Counted from the first letter of the stretch, positions 44,710-56,210 are shown. The stretch: 64,000 nt of DNA from Ligula intestinalis (GCA_036362985.1 JAYGXS010000003.1:37137738-37201737); one strand, 5' to 3'. Program-made: numbers and translations. The notes: generated by a model from the letters alone, not told the origin.

Positions 44710-45622
44710 TTCTTCTTCTTCTCCCTTTTCTTCCTAAGGTGTTCTTTACTTCATCCATCGAAAGTAGGGCAATGCCCAATAAAATGGCAAAGCTTTAGAC
44801 TGGCAAATTTCGTGTCTTATTTCCCCTGCATAAATTTTCAATTGTTACCAGTCTTGCATGAGTCTGCTTTTTCATCTTCAATTCAAATCTCTGATCGGGA
44901 TATCTCTCTAGCTTCTGCCTCTGTGAAACGCTTTCTTGCAGGCGGTGGAGCATGAGGCGCCGCGAGCTCTGGATTTTCTGCGCGACGACTGCTATAACGT
45001 AAACAACTTCTTTCGCCGTCAGGGCGTGGCCACACTGACTCTGCGCGAGTTCTTTGAGTGGGTCGTGGATCCCAGTCTGCCGCATCCTGATGAGGCAGCC
45101 GAATGCGCCGCCTGTTTGGACGAGTTGTTGGCTCGAGCCAATGAGCGGGGACATAACTCCACTCTGGATGCCGAGGACGACGCCTTTCGACGGGTGTATG
45201 TGCCTCGCAGTCTGTTTGAAGTGAAGCAGTTCTTCCGGGATTTTGTGCGCTTGAAGAAGGGCCTAATCAAACCGGAGGACCTCTATTATGCAGCCGTCTC
45301 AGGCATCCGATCAGATCTGCCCGGAGGTAACCAAATTAAGAAGGACGGATCAACTGTCGACTGCCCAGCTGAGGAAGAAGAGGGCAGCGAAAATAAAAGT
45401 GAATCCAGTTCAGCTGAAGAGGATGCGGCCTCAGACGCGTCAGTAGACGCCGAAAAGTGCTTTGAGGAAGAACGGATAAAGCAATCCAATCGACATCCCC
45501 GTAACGAGTCTCCCGAAAGCAAACGACTTCGGAAAAAGGAGGTAAAAGAGGAGAAGGCACGGAAACGGGAAACGAAAATACCGAAGAAACTGAAGAAACG
45601 TTGTGTGAAAGGGAAGAAGTGA
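37752..45622 (+). CDS. RIO kinase 1 (atypical Ser/Thr kinase/ATPase), partial gene with three visible exons
   Basis: Exons are 37752(or upstream)-37998, 42544-43031 and 44942-45622, with introns of 4545 and 1910 nt. Splice phase is 1 at the first junction (Gly codon of the STGKEANVYH loop split) and 0 at the second, and frames agree throughout. RIOK1 acts in late cytoplasmic pre-40S ribosome maturation. Visible motifs are the DKSDRATTNHALD stretch, INGCISTG plus KEANVYHA (nucleotide loop), LAIKLFMTSIL (Lys), WAEKEFRNLIR, LVHADLSEYNILY (catalytic Asp) and MIDVSQ (metal Asp). The C-terminus is acidic then Lys-rich (KIPKKLKKR), as in animal orthologues. The N-terminus is not resolved: a gypsy insertion ends at 37737. 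Introns carry a Penelope-like element and a SINE. Confidence 0.93.
37999..39600. other. RIOK1 intron, proximal part
   Basis: Non-coding, AT-rich, with no recognisable element. Short frames here have no homology I can name. Confidence 0.5.
39615..40385 (-). CDS. Uncharacterised 256-codon open frame with a polyglycine run
   Basis: The frame is open for 771 bp on the minus strand. The first quarter is interrupted by 24-26 Gly codons made by the (GGA/CCT)n microsatellite at 40211-40281. The remainder (SQKMGLNGMPIAPPSC, AKHYVVTAFERIEAFKN, RKRLFKLTLMESHG) has ordinary composition but no domain I recognise. It lies inside a RIOK1 intron, antisense. Its start coincides with the edge of a repeat found at 40383-40449 and 42179-42242, so it may be repeat-derived. 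It could be a spurious frame. Confidence 0.2.
   Translation of the reverse strand: MESTETFVIIVVLWYGSVTANRSRKLKNPLKLVGIGGGGGGGGGGGGGGGGGGGGGGGAEEDAFWFDISGSGLNQSSEAVANSCVLFSAVSSILKGESLSQKMGLNGMPIAPPSCIACLWHTKHAKHYVVTAFERIEAFKNIGLRKRLFKLTLMESHGQNALIHLHPHTALVERPAYKLGFDGVWRVHNEIKPLHGKHASYWWLFLSAKDSRAQTMLIVLVHRLRKSLYASSCRPNTTCRLVLIDLETSDVSSGVQ
40211..40281 (+). repeat. (CCT)n microsatellite
   Basis: About 24 uninterrupted CTC/CCT triplets. Plus-strand frames would read polyPro or polyLeu and the minus frame polyGly. It lies inside a RIOK1 intron. Confidence 0.95.
40460..41650 (+). CDS. Penelope-like retroelement protein, RT core largely deleted, GIY-YIG retained
   Basis: An intact 396-codon frame, about half of a usual Penelope-like protein. 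Residues 53-88 (RRWEKFAQRLAMTYEQLYF, LHRCRDFNILPKSFRF) match the N-terminal region of these proteins. The frame then jumps straight to WLRYVDDTFVI (residues 93-103), the catalytic box, so the RT fingers and most of the palm are missing. After DTPFLDVRIQR, the linker and GIY-YIG endonuclease follow: CIPCSGCPCVYIGQTGRHLE, TRINEHKSAVR (residues 296-325). It is probably inactive as an RT, but the nuclease could fold. No stop or frameshift breaks the joined frame. Confidence 0.85.
   Translation: MSYYETTKQVRERTFLSIFRRSFFSSYHLGMQLTSLIQHISGRQTLILTRRWEKFAQRLAMTYEQLYFLHRCRDFNILPKSFRFKPTLLKMWLRYVDDTFVIMKTCDVERLHQSLNGVFSEIQFTREEATGDTPFLDVRIQRLADGELATSVYRKDLTTEIILNFRSNHPVAHNRSCVRTLFQRAHRYCSNDNLLKRELTYLYKFFRANGYPTSFVKNCLRRRGQAQNLPPNDVTLPRKFYSLPYMNGVSETISRQLSRFGISVAHKPATSMRASLCRVKDALPVGQLINVVYCIPCSGCPCVYIGQTGRHLETRINEHKSAVRLRNHLSLVFAHSIECDHRFNCDATDVIAMANRRQAREFIEAWHSNPASINRHVELDSHYTGFRAWSTNLDTA
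41655..41890. repeat. C-rich low-complexity stretch
   Basis: Runs of C (41707-41715, 41826-41830) and CCCCTCCCC text follow the Penelope-like ORF. No structure or coding content is recognised. Confidence 0.5.
42544..43031 (+). CDS. RIOK1 exon encoding most of the kinase domain
   Basis: The acceptor CTCACTCTAG ends at 42543 and the donor GT is at 43032-43033. The 488 bp encode from GKEANVYHAV to WMIDVSQ, including the Lys of AIK, the Glu of AEKE, HADLSEYN and IDVSQ. Length and motifs correspond to the family. Confidence 0.95.
44206..44380 (+). repeat. tRNA-derived SINE in a RIOK1 intron
   Basis: A box TGGTGCAATGG (44213-44223) and a near-perfect B box GGTTCGAATC (44257-44266). A degenerate hammerhead follows at 44297-44343: GACTGG, CTGATGA, then GAAT instead of GAAA, and a poorly matching return arm CCGGTGTC. 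It is sense-oriented relative to RIOK1. The tRNA-like part does not fold into a complete cloverleaf by eye, so it is not called a tRNA gene. Confidence 0.75.
44660..44721 (+). repeat. (TCA)n followed by (TCT)n microsatellite
   Basis: About 16 TCA/CAT triplets, then four TCT triplets, in the RIOK1 intron 220 bp upstream of the last exon. The polySer frame across it is an artefact. Confidence 0.95.
44942..45622 (+). CDS. RIOK1 last visible exon: C-lobe end and charged tail
   Basis: The acceptor CTTTCTTGCAG ends at 44941, phase 0. The exon encodes AVEHEAPRALDFLRDDCYNV, VATLTLREFFEWVVDPSL, YVPRSLFEVKQFFRD and LYYAAVSGIRSDLPGG, then an acidic Ser/Glu segment and a Lys-rich tail ending at a TGA (45620-45622). 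These match RIOK1 family C-terminal landmarks. A possible AATAAA lies far downstream at 46315-46320. Confidence 0.95.
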   Translation, partial: AVEHEAPRALDFLRDDCYNVNNFFRRQGVATLTLREFFEWVVDPSLPHPDEAAECAACLDELLARANERGHNSTLDAEDDAFRRVYVPRSLFEVKQFFRDFVRLKKGLIKPEDLYYAAVSGIRSDLPGGNQIKKDGSTVDCPAEEEEGSENKSESSSAEEDAASDASVDAEKCFEEERIKQSNRHPRNESPESKRLRKKEVKEEKARKRETKIPKKLKKRCVKGKK

Positions 45623-48600
45623 TAGACGCGCCAACCTCCTCACAGCATTTCTATTTCCTTAGATATTTTCTACTACTTTGATGAAATATTTGCCTACTTT
45701 GCCCAAACGGACACTTCAGATTTTGTTGCCTTTTAATTTACGAACTCGCACTGGGGAAGTGTTCGTCCAGGGTAGAGTTACACAGCCCACTGGTTGTGTC
45801 TCGTCGCAGCTGTCAGCCAAAGATTTCGTAGACAGTGTGCAGTCTTTGATACTTAATTAGTCTTATAGTAGAGAGGTAAATGATTTTAGCTGGTTTTACA
45901 AAAAGTTGGAAACTTTAATCAATGAGGTTTGAATGTCTGTCAGTGTTAGCTTGGTAAAGAGGGAACTTATAAACAGAAGAAGTTTGCCCGCAAACCGAAC
46001 TTAAATCGACGGGCGTCAAGTTTCACGACGCATGCTACATAATTGTGTTCTGAGGAACAGACTGCTGGCCATGCGAATAGACGATGCTTCCTTCGGTGTG
46101 AATCGCGAAAGGAATTTCGATTTTTTCTAGTTCGAGCTACCTTTCTGCTGAGATTGCAAGGTGTCAGCTTCCCGTATGCAGTGGGTACACCACTAGCATA
46201 GCTTCGTCATTCCTTTCAGTTAGCTGTGTGCACAGAGCAGATCACAGAACCAAGAATGCTGGTAGACAGACCTTTCTATTACCATTTCATTGTTAGAGTG
46301 TGCGCGCATAAAGAAATAAACTTGCTTAGAAATCTATGGGTGTAGGACGGAAATGTTTAAAGTCAGAATATCTCGAAAATTTCGTCCGCGTCGAATTCAT
46401 GCATCTTATCGACAGTCGTCTGACCTACTACTTTGATGCAAGAAGTTGCACACAGAAGGGCAAGAGAACCAATGATGTGGAGGAGTCAGATTGGGGTTTG
46501 GGATTTTCGCTCAAATGACAAGACGACCGAGAACGCAGTTCTAAGAAGTGGTGGACCGTTAGATGGAACTATGTCAACAACATTGCTTTGGAAAAAGCAG
46601 ACACGGGTGGCTAGCCACTGTCTATTTCCACAATTGAAGGCGTATTCTGAGCGTGATTGAAGCAACCTCACAAACACCTTTTTAAAGCCCGCGGCCTCAA
46701 GCAGTATAGTGCGCTATTGCACCGTCTTCGCTCTGCTTGTCCTGCGTACCACTCGAAGGACCTGGCAGACGTCCGCATATTATTCGGTGTTTTCAAGATG
46801 GACCTGCTAGTGTCCCGGCCAGATAACGCCCTTTATTGTTAACGTATTATTTTGAAAACGACTCGATCCAGTAACATATTCCAATAACGAGTAAAGAACT
46901 AAATGCAGGAGTTAGCTCTGAGTAAGGAGCCGTTTCATGCCCCGGATGAAAAGTTGACTTCTAGTGTAGACAACCTTAATGCTAGCAGTTCAATAGCACA
47001 TAATAGACGGGGATTTAGCTTCGGAGTCTTCAAGAGTTAGAGGTTGAGTGACGAGCTCTTTAGTTTAGATTACAGTTACCTCTGCTTTCGGTCTGTCTTA
47101 CACATGCGTCTCGAAAAGTCCGTTGTGGGGTATAAACGCCAAAATTTTCCCCACCACTTTACAACATTGATTCTCTCGTTCGCTACATGTGTATGACGGT
47201 ATAGATCAACGTACTAAGCCTGATGACAATCAGTTTAGGCCGTACGTTTGCTTCAAACTGGACTTTTAAAATTTGAACAGGTTTTTGGACAAGGGATGGC
47301 GGTACACCGATCTAGGACAAATGGCACAGGGAAATAACCTGTCTTGCAAGTAAACTACTGCAGCCCGTCTGCTCTGGGCGTCCGCTGCCTTTGTTGCTAT
47401 CTCCAATTCTGATTTAGAGTACGAATCCAGCGATAATGTCTCCTCGTTACATTCTATTGCGCAATATATTGACTTCCACGTGTCAGTGAAGTCATGGAAT
47501 GATGCACAATCGTTACGCGCGATGACCACCGCAGACGCAACTTGCAACCAATCATGGCCCTGTGTCGCCATCGTGGCGGCACTGCACCCTAGCCAATCAA
47601 AATATAAGGATTGTCATGCACAACAATTCTTTGCGTCACCTTCCTTTCATCAGGTAGTTAAGGCTAAGTTTTGACCCATTTGCAAGAGTTCCAAAGCTCT
47701 AGCAATCTTCCTCTAATCTGCCATAAGAGATAAAAAGTTTACTTGGAAAGGAAGGACCTGCAATCCCAGGCTAGTCCAACTCCGAACACACGAATAGGAG
47801 ACTGATGTTACGCACATTTTCTTAACCCTGATCACCCTAACGCTTTCTTATGCAAGCGAAGAAATTCGCCTCATGGAATTGATCACCGTTGCTCACGGGT
47901 TAGATCTTGGGGACGTGCTTTATTCAGTAGTTCCGATGATCGAAACCTAAACTTACGCGCTTTTTGGAAAAAAGGCACGTAAACCGGCTTTTTGACATAG
48001 CGTCATAAATCTCGGCCGTCTAAACGTCTGTGTCGTTTTTCATATCGGGGTAGGGATAGGAATTATGACTTGTGCCTATCACGTTACAACTCGTTAAGAG
48101 CTCGCATTGCAACCCAACTTGGCTACTATCTTGTTTACAGTAGTAAGAGTTTTATAATTTACTGGAGGGTATCGTACTGATCTGAAGCTGAATTGTTGAC
48201 ACGAAACCATCCGTTTCTACATTCGGTTGTACCTGGTAGCCTTTTGCTCTAAAAAGGAATGAATATGGATTAGAGAACAGGGGCCACGAACCAGCAAACA
48301 ACACCCTAGAGCTTTTTGTGACGGGTTATCCTTCGTTCAACACTTTGGAGTATATTCACACGTCAGAAACGGTGAGCTATGCATTTATTGCATGGCCGGT
48401 TCAACCGTGTGGTGGGAATAGATTATGTGGCTTCCCCACAGGACAGGGTAGCAGAAACGCTCCATCATACACGTGCACTGACGTCAAATTCCAGGGAACT
48501 TAGCAATCACATTAAGCGTAGGGTTAGAAATGAAGAGAAGGTTATGGCTATTGTTAGGATTTGGGAATACTTACCTTCCCTAATGTTTTGGTCAGTGCTA

Positions 48601-50059
48601 CCCGCATTATGGGAGGAGTCTCTATTCCCTGTCCTGAGGGTTGCAACCACAGAAGCGATTTCCACGACTTATGTATTGGGAATTGTTTCTTAGCATTCGT
48701 CAAACTCAAAAAGTAAAGTTGCGTTAAACTAACATGGAAGGATAAAGTCTCCACCAATTTGGTAGGCTGGGCATTTTCGTGCCCTTTACGCCATATCTTT
48801 TCAGGAATTAAGATTTTCTGCCTTCATTGCATTAAAATGCGCTTTCAGTGGGGTCCTTCTGAAGATGTGCCGCAATGGCTTAAATTAGCAGGCAAGACCC
48901 TTTGCGCTGCGATTTCCAGGCTCGGTCCCGTGTGAGGAAGGGAAGAAGTAGGATGCCAGTTGGGAAGAATACTCTATTCGTACGTTTTCACTATCCCCCA
49001 ACGAAGAGGAAGAAGAAGGCACGGGGACCGTTTTATTTTGAGACTGACGTTTCGGACACTTGCTCGGTTCCTACTCACCAGGACTGTTGCAGCCCTGCTG
49101 CATGCCTGTTATTAGTTCGAATAAGGCCAACAGGAAGACAAAACAAACTCGAGCTTGACATACAAATATAGTAAGAGGAAACCAGGGGAGAAGCCGGTCA
49201 GGAACCATATCACTACCGCGCCCACAAGGTTAACAACAACTCAGGTGAGCGGCAACAACTGATTACTCCATCAGTCGACGAGGAGCAGGTCATCCAGTAC
49301 GCTGCCTTGCGACAGCCGAAAAGTGAGCAGAGGTCACACGAGCTCACCAGCGATCAACCTCACGGTCAGTCAGCAGCGAACAGGCAGGTCAAAGGTCGTG
49401 CGTCGAGCGTGGACATATTAAACAGGCATGTGGCAAGGCTGCAACAGTCCCGGCGAATAGGAACAACCACCCAGTTACTCTGACGATGGAACCGAGCGAG
49501 TGTCCGAAGCGTCAGTCTCAAACTAAAACGGTCCATGCCCTCGTGCCTTCTTATTCCTCTTCTTTTGGGGATAGTGAAAAAGATATGATATCATGACCTC
49601 GAATCTTCACGCATATTACTCTATTCTTTTTAGAGGCAGTGTAGAATAGGCCAGAGGAAGTTGACAGTCTGATGAGCGTGCGTCTGCAGCCGAGACGGGC
49701 AGCATCTGAAGTGTTTGAGCGTAACAGTCGTTACAGGGAGGTCCTGTCAGTGTCAGCCTCGACGATGATTGGGCAAAGACAATCGTGCATGCGCAACTGC
49801 AAGCAGCCGCGCGAGAGGAACTTTCACAGGCAGTGGCACCACTACGGAGGGCTGCTCCACAAATTTGAAGAAGACTAGAGTCCCTATTGACTAGCGAGTG
49901 CTGAAAATGGCGCCAAGACCACTTGCGCTCAGCAACACTCAGGCTTCACAGTAAACGGTGCTCGTCAGAAAGTCGCCAATAAGCACATAGTTTTGATTAG
50001 ACAAACTGATGGCATTATATGCATCTGTCCGGCCTCTTGCTTGCTCCGATGAGTGCAAC
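45623..50059. other. No recognisable gene downstream of RIOK1
   Basis: It contains short frames only (the longest, 104 codons at 48379-48693, is unrecognised). The first few hundred bases may be RIOK1 3' UTR; AATAAA occurs at 46315-46320. A GC-richer stretch lies at 48900-49500. Confidence 0.4.
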
Positions 50060-50230
50060 CCCTAGGTCAGGGGTCGGCAACCTTGTTGACTCAGAGAGCC
50101 AAGAAAGCAAATATTGTGAAATATATTTCAGTGAGAGCCATATAATATATTTGAAGATTAAATTCAATTAAACGCGAGTATTAAGTCTCTGGATTTATTC
50201 TTTTCAATAATGTTATTATAATACTCACAG

Positions 50231-50575
50231 TTAGTGCGACTTCTGGTGCTGCATAGATTTGCTGATGGCTTTGTAGTCTGGTTGGTAGTTAGTGAAGTTA
50301 AGGTTCATGTAAGCGTTGAGGCTTTCATCCGTTAAATGTGAGAATGACTGCTCACTTGCATAAGTAGTTCCCAACAAGATCGATACAGCAATACTCACAT
50401 GCTGCAGTGTGTTGTATGTGATAGAAAGCGTGTTCCAAGTTTTGATTATCAGCTGGTCTTCGGGCTGAAGTTTTTTGAAGATTTCTGTCCATATGTGCTT
50501 GCTCGCCAACTCCGCTTTAGGTCTTGCGATTCTTTTCAAATCTTCATTGAGTGACTTGAACTTATTCACCCACAT
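50231..50575 (-). pseudogene. hAT transposase C-terminal dimerisation domain
   Basis: The 114-codon minus frame MWVNKFKSLNEDLKRIA continues to the hAT dimerisation motif ILLGTTYASEQSFSHLTDES near the C-terminus. The segment upstream of the Trp codon (VADLKALDMW) matches the end of the copy 1 relic (LADIKASDM, then stop). Copy 1 lacks this domain and copy 2 lacks the catalytic core, so they are complementary remnants of one family. Confidence 0.75.
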
Positions 50576-50597
50576 GTCTAATGCCTTTAGGTCAGCA

Positions 50598-50598
<1 letters not shown>

Positions 50599-50628
<30 letters not shown>

Positions 50629-50641
50629 CTTCTTCTTCTTC
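50599..50641 (+). repeat. (TTC)n microsatellite at the hAT deletion junction
   Basis: About 14 TTC triplets, reading GAA on the transposase strand. In copy 1 the same place reads GATTTCGAAGAAGAATTGG, with three GAA codons, which is the likely seed of the expansion. Confidence 0.95.
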
Positions 50642-51192
50642 AAATCTCTCACAAATTTACTATAACCACTACACTGAGAGTATTCCGTCTGATGAAGGAA
50701 AAGTCAGATGTTAGTAGCGATTTATTGGTACACAAGGCAAGTTTCCGTGGATGGACTGTTTGCTTGCGTGTGATAAATGCATCCGCCTGGGGGACATGAA
50801 CACAAGGGACTGTGGGTGACAAGATAGCCTCGTCTGCCAGCGTGACCTTGACTAAGCTGGGGTCAAGCCTGGGGGCTGTCGTGCTTTAGTAGAGCGTCTG
50901 TTAGTTAACGAGCTTTTCGCGGCCTTTGGGACGAAAAAGAAAAGAGAAGCAGATGCTGTCGGCTAGCCGGAAAGGAAACACTGAAACAACTGCTAGGTCA
51001 AACCTAGGGAGCCGGAACGCCAGAGATTGGTCGAGATTAAATCGATTCCAATCCGCGTCTTAGCGGCGGCACGTCATTGGAGGAACCAAAATCACAAAAT
51101 TTAAAGTTTCTAATTCAATGTTACATGAAAGAGCCAGATGCAATCGTCAAAAAGTCACATGTGGCTCGCGAGCCATAGGTTGCTGACCCCGG

Positions 51193-53690
51193 CCCTAGGA
51201 GACCGACTGAGATCCAAGGCTAATTGCCTCCCGTAAACGGACGAGGGAAGCCAAACAAAGGTCAGAGGAGGTGGCCATACACGAGCGGAGTTCAGTGCAA
51301 TCTGACGCTCACAAGACTTGTTTCATTTTATCTACCGATCAACTATAAAAGTAAAACAACCAAACTCTGAGGACTAACATGCAAATCATTTTTTGGATTT
51401 GACGATACCCAAATGTTTTACGAATTACGCTACACCTCGTATCGGACAAGGTAGTCTTACGTAACGGTGTTGCTTTTCGGCGCCTCTTGCAGCATCACCA
51501 TAATGTGCCGTCAAGAGTGAGCAGAATTGTTGTTATTTAAATGAGACTTGTCTGTGATCAGTATTAAACTTGCTGGATGTATCATATGGGCAGTTCGTTA
51601 CTAAGTGATATATGAGCTTCCGCTTACCCGGTCTCCCATTGACTGAAGCATTACCCACTGCCCAGGAAAGTCATCCACGTAGGTAAATCCACACAATAAT
51701 GTAAAAGAATTTGAAAACGGTGACCCAACTTTCGTTGCAAACAAGGTATTTGCGACTGATCAGCAAGTTTTTAAATCGGATGAGTATTCTCCTCAACGCC
51801 GCTTCAAGAACATGCCGGTTACACTGTAAACTTTTCGGTGGGTATTCCATGCGCTTCATCCTTTGTATTTTTTGGCACAGTACATTCTAAATGTCATTAC
51901 CTGTGTCCGTCGACTAACTGTTTTCTTTCACTGATTCTGGCGGGCTTTTTTAACTTAATCACCTGCTGTAACCTCCGATATGTTTTGCATATTTAGTTAC
52001 TTTAGATTATATTGACATGAATTTAGCCCTCTGGCACTTTGATTCCGTATGCAGATGTTTGACTAAGTTACACAGAAAAAGACCGCCACAGTGACCTTTA
52101 ATTGGTTTGCTGTTATCAGCTAATCCAATCCAAAGTCCATGCGGACAGCACTTTAGTCCTACTGTTGCGTTCTTTGAGTACGAAGCAGTGGATTAAATGC
52201 CTTACCTACAGTGGTTCTTCCTTACTGACTGATCATTACCCGCGACCGCCTACGAAGATTTTAGGCTCGATGGCATAGATCAGACTACCAGGCCAGGTTG
52301 GCTCTCATAGATGAAAGGAAGATGCTAAATACCAGGCCAGATCAGCAAATTTCGTTTCGCTGCGGCTTCTAGTTAGATTAGTAGACACCTAAATTACAAA
52401 ATATTTTCCACCGAATGCACAGATAAATCCTTAATAAGCCACTGTAGAAAATGCAACATTATATTAGCCTCAGGGCAAGCCAACTAATGGGTCTGCTAGT
52501 ACGTAAGTGATAAGCAGATCTTGTCGTTTTTTATCTTATCAGGGTCTCCCATGTTCGCCTCCAACGTTGGCAAAATTATCAAAAATTGTCAGCTATCTGT
52601 CATGCTCGCGTATTTCTTCATCAGTGTCAGGATTGGTCGCGTTCACGGTCAGCGCCACCAGATGCGTAGATGGACAGACGCGTCATGACAAGTATATGCA
52701 GCCTGCTCTTACAGTAGATATACTAGCGCATGAAATATCAAACGAACTTCTAAAGTATGCTTTGGAGTAGCAAAGGTCACTAACGCAAAGTTGCTATATT
52801 AATTATCGTGCAGAATACTCCAAAGATACTTCTATAACATCAAGATGCCGCATTTTTAGCCAGCTTAATTTCGACCGCCTGTAAGTTTGTACTTTGTACA
52901 AAATGACTACCTAACTAATCTACACTTTCTTCATTTATTTTGAGGTCATTACGGAGTCAAATATATTTATAAAATTGATGCATAACAATACTTCTTTTTG
53001 TACTCATCTGGTAGCAGAGTTCATCTTCTTGCAAACATAGGCTTGACGAAACGGTATCCTTCAGATAAAAAATGCTTCAATCCCCGAATTATGTGATCCC
53101 GACCTGTTCTTACATTTGCATTCAGAGCTTCCGAACTGTTTAGGGAAATTGATACATTCATATACGCTATTACGAAAACTTTATATAGGGCTCCTTAAAT
53201 TCTACAGTCGATGTGCACCAGGTCGCATACTCCTCAAGCGGTACTGATTAATGGCCAGATACGAAACTTTACGAATGGCAATTTCACGGCCTTGCAATGC
53301 TCATAAGTATAAACCGTTGAAAAACCGAAAGGTATTATTTCGTCAAGGGAAAAAGTTGGAAGAATACGCACCTTTCTACCAACTAAGTACACAAGGAATA
53401 TTTTTATGCGTGCCACTTATAAAATATAGCTAAATTTATAAGAGTATCCAACATCAATGGGGAAAATGCATAGTGACTAAGCAGTCGTTTTCTACAGATT
53501 GTACATTTTACAGGCGGCCGAGGGGAAGCTCGTTCAAAATCTGCATCATGACGTATATAAAATATGTGGGTACAATGCTGCATGATAAGTAATCGTACAA
53601 ACCTACTCAAGTAATGTTTTATAATCGAAAATACACTGCAGAATGTCGGTCAACATTTCATAAGGTAATGCAGCACATCTCACTTAGACA
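51193..53690. other. No recognisable gene
   Basis: AT-rich, with short frames only. Positions 53600-53665 hold a third copy of the roughly 65-bp repeat that flanks the Penelope-like element at 40383-42242. Confidence 0.4.
53600..53665 (+). repeat. Solo copy of the Penelope-flanking repeat
   Basis: The order CCTACTCAAGTAAT, TCGAAAATACA, AGAATGTCGGTCAACATTTCAT matches 42179-42242 (CCTACTTAAGTAATT, TCGAAAACACA, AGAATTTCGGTTGACATCTCAT) with substitutions. No Penelope ORF adjoins it. Confidence 0.55.
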
Positions 53691-53696
53691 ATAATT

Positions 53697-54315
53697 CTAG
53701 AGCTCGCTCCCATAGCCTAGACGAATGACAGAGAACGCAGACGTGTAGCCGACGCCCAGAGGCAGGTCAAAAACTGCCTTCGCGCGAGGTCCTATGCGCG
53801 GAGCAATCTTGTCTTTGGCGTCAAGAGAGTCGGGCTGCACCAGTCTTTCTTCCCTCCCTCTCTCTCTCTCTCTCAGGTGTGCCATGATGCTGCCAGCACG
53901 CACCATGGCGTCTAAAGCGGTAACTTGGACCGTCGACGTTGGCGATGCCCATCGTTTGTCCCACAGCAGGATGGGCGCAGGAATGGTGACTTGTGCTTGA
54001 ATGACTTTATGATGATAGTGGACATGCTCTGAACCTACTGCACTCCCTCCGTCCCCCCCCTCCCCCTCCTCTGCGGGCGGGTATTATGACGAAATCAAGA
54101 AGACCGGAGGTGGGGGAGGACAGAGGCGGCTGGTGCAGTGTGGGCATGAATCAACAGCCCTCAATGTTTGGTGTTTGTTATCTGTGCGCATCTCCGATGA
54201 TGCTTGTCATACCCTCCCCTGGTCCCCGTGCTGTTCCACCACATCGACCGCATGACCTGGTATAAGGGCGGGTCCTTTCTGTGTTGTAACTTGGGTTTCA
54301 GCTGAATAATACTCT
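53697..54315 (+). repeat. Dispersed repeat family A
   Basis: Aligns with 3170-3960, as described there. It contains a (CT)n run at 53857-53874 and a C-rich run at 54050-54065. No coding motif is recognised. Confidence 0.5.
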
Positions 54316-56205
54316 ATGGTTGGCAACAGAACCTGATAAACAGTTAAGCATTACAGAAATAAAGATACATTTTATGGCATAATGTTTAAGTTATTTTGGT
54401 TAATTGCTACGTGACGATGTGCTTCATACAATGACTATTCCAGGAAACTTGTTAATGATATTACCGAGAACAGAATTAGCTAGGACTTTACTAATAAAAA
54501 TATTACATTGTTATCACAAAGCAAATTGAAGGACAGACATCGTAGTCTCCGATGCTCTTATAACTGCATAACAGTGAGCTAGTTATAACAAATTATGACC
54601 AAATAGTATGCACTCGCCTGCTTTGAACATTAAAAATTACTTTAAAAGACGTCAAGTCGCGGTTGCTTAGTAAACAATATACACCAGCAAGATGTTCTGC
54701 ATTGGAAAAAAAGAACACACCTTTCGTTTTACTAATCCACCGTTTTTTTATGGATCTATAAGTTAAAGAACCAGAAATAATGGGATTCTAGGACTTGAAG
54801 TTAACAGATGTTCATATAAGCAAAATTAAGGAAAATGTCTCACTTTAAAAGAGTCAGCGAATCTTTTATTTGCAATCTTTTTGAAACTAATTTGAAAAGC
54901 GAATGCGTCAACTCAATCAAAAATACGTTTTTAGCAAATGAAATGATAATAAAACGACTTTGACAATGGAAATGCCTTTAGTTATTTTTTCGCATCAGAT
55001 ATAGACAAATTGAACCTTTTACTTTTTTAACGAATGTATATCATTTGCTACGCTCCTCTGAGATAAGGCAAGCAAATGATGCAATTTATGTCTATTACAA
55101 CGTACTGATGCATTTTTGAGCAGATTTTATGAACTGATTTATTGCATTCATGAATATTAGGTAACCGTACGCAAATTATCGTAAACTGCTGGCACGAGCA
55201 GCACCTAGAAGGTTTCAAATTCATTTAAAACTAAATGTAGCGGTATAATTCAATTTTAGCAATTTTAATGACTAAAGACAGAAAAATACATAATTTTTCT
55301 GCCTTTAGTAGACCGTAAACATAACTCTTTAATGGTAAAAGTAACCAAGGAGCTCATTCCACGGGATAGAGAAAAGTAAGGATCATCCTCAACGCTGATT
55401 GCTTGATCAGACTTTTCCAGTTTAAATTAAGAGGAAATTATGTGAGTGCATTGGCAAAGCTTTTTAGCAGACCACTAGTCTCGTAAGCTAATGACCAAAC
55501 TGTTTAATTTGTTTCAAAAGGAACTACTTTTGGGTACTTTATTAGTGAGGATTGTCACACGGCCCTACCGAAACGAGGATGTGATCAACTGACGTGTGGT
55601 GCAGTGAATATACGCCTTCAAAGAAGGAGCTACTAGTACTTCAAATGAGAGAGCTCTCAAAGGGCCAACAAAAACGTAGCACATGGCTACAACGAAGGGA
55701 TGCCGCTCCAGTAGCGGCTCGAAGTTTCGTGCGTTAGGAAGAAATATTCAAGTAAGATGAACAATGCAGCGCTTAGCAATATTCGAATGCTTGTAGTACT
55801 ACTAGCTTTTTCGCAAGTACATTTCTGCAAATCCTACAAACAACTTTCAGGACGAAATTTAACTTGGTAGTTTAGCGTATATCTGGACAGGTTATTTTGA
55901 TCAACTGAGTTGATTTAATAATAAGAAGGGCTTTGGTTTGGAAAACTGCTCTCTTATTTAAAGTTATTGGGGGAAAGAGGCTCTCATTTTTGCTAAATCA
56001 TGAGTATGTTTATATAAAAGGAATTCCGTATGCTATAAGGAAAGACAGGACGAAACTTTCTTCACATATACATTGTGCTGTGGAAGAATTCCGTAAAATG
56101 TAATTTTGAAATTGGTTTCGAATTTAAGCTTTTTGCGCTTACGAGGTTTTTAGTCTCTACCTTAGTGTAGAAGATACATCTGGCTGGAAAAATCTGGCAA
56201 AGGAA
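54316..56205. other. No recognisable gene
   Basis: Strongly AT-rich. A short inverted pair around 55275-55310 (AAAGACAGAAAAAT / ATTTTTCTGCCTTT) is the only structure noticed. Confidence 0.4.
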
Positions 56206-56210
56206 CTACG

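Larger units (their letters stand above)
50068..51192 (-). mobile_element. hAT DNA transposon, internally deleted copy 2
   Basis: Terminal inverted repeats CAGGGGTCGGCAACC (50068) and GGTTGCTGACCCCGG (ending 51192) are flanked by CCCTAGGT and CCCTAGGA, an 8-bp target duplication with one mismatch. The TA centre of the site resembles the nnnTAnnn preference reported for Buster-type hATs. The minus strand aligns with hAT copy 1 at both ends, but the interior between about 12120 and 13698 of copy 1 is missing. A (GAA)n run marks the junction. Confidence 0.85.

Noticed and set aside
44486..44737. Polyserine protein
   Set aside because: The serine run is the (TCA)n microsatellite in a RIOK1 intron, and the rest has no similarity I recognise.
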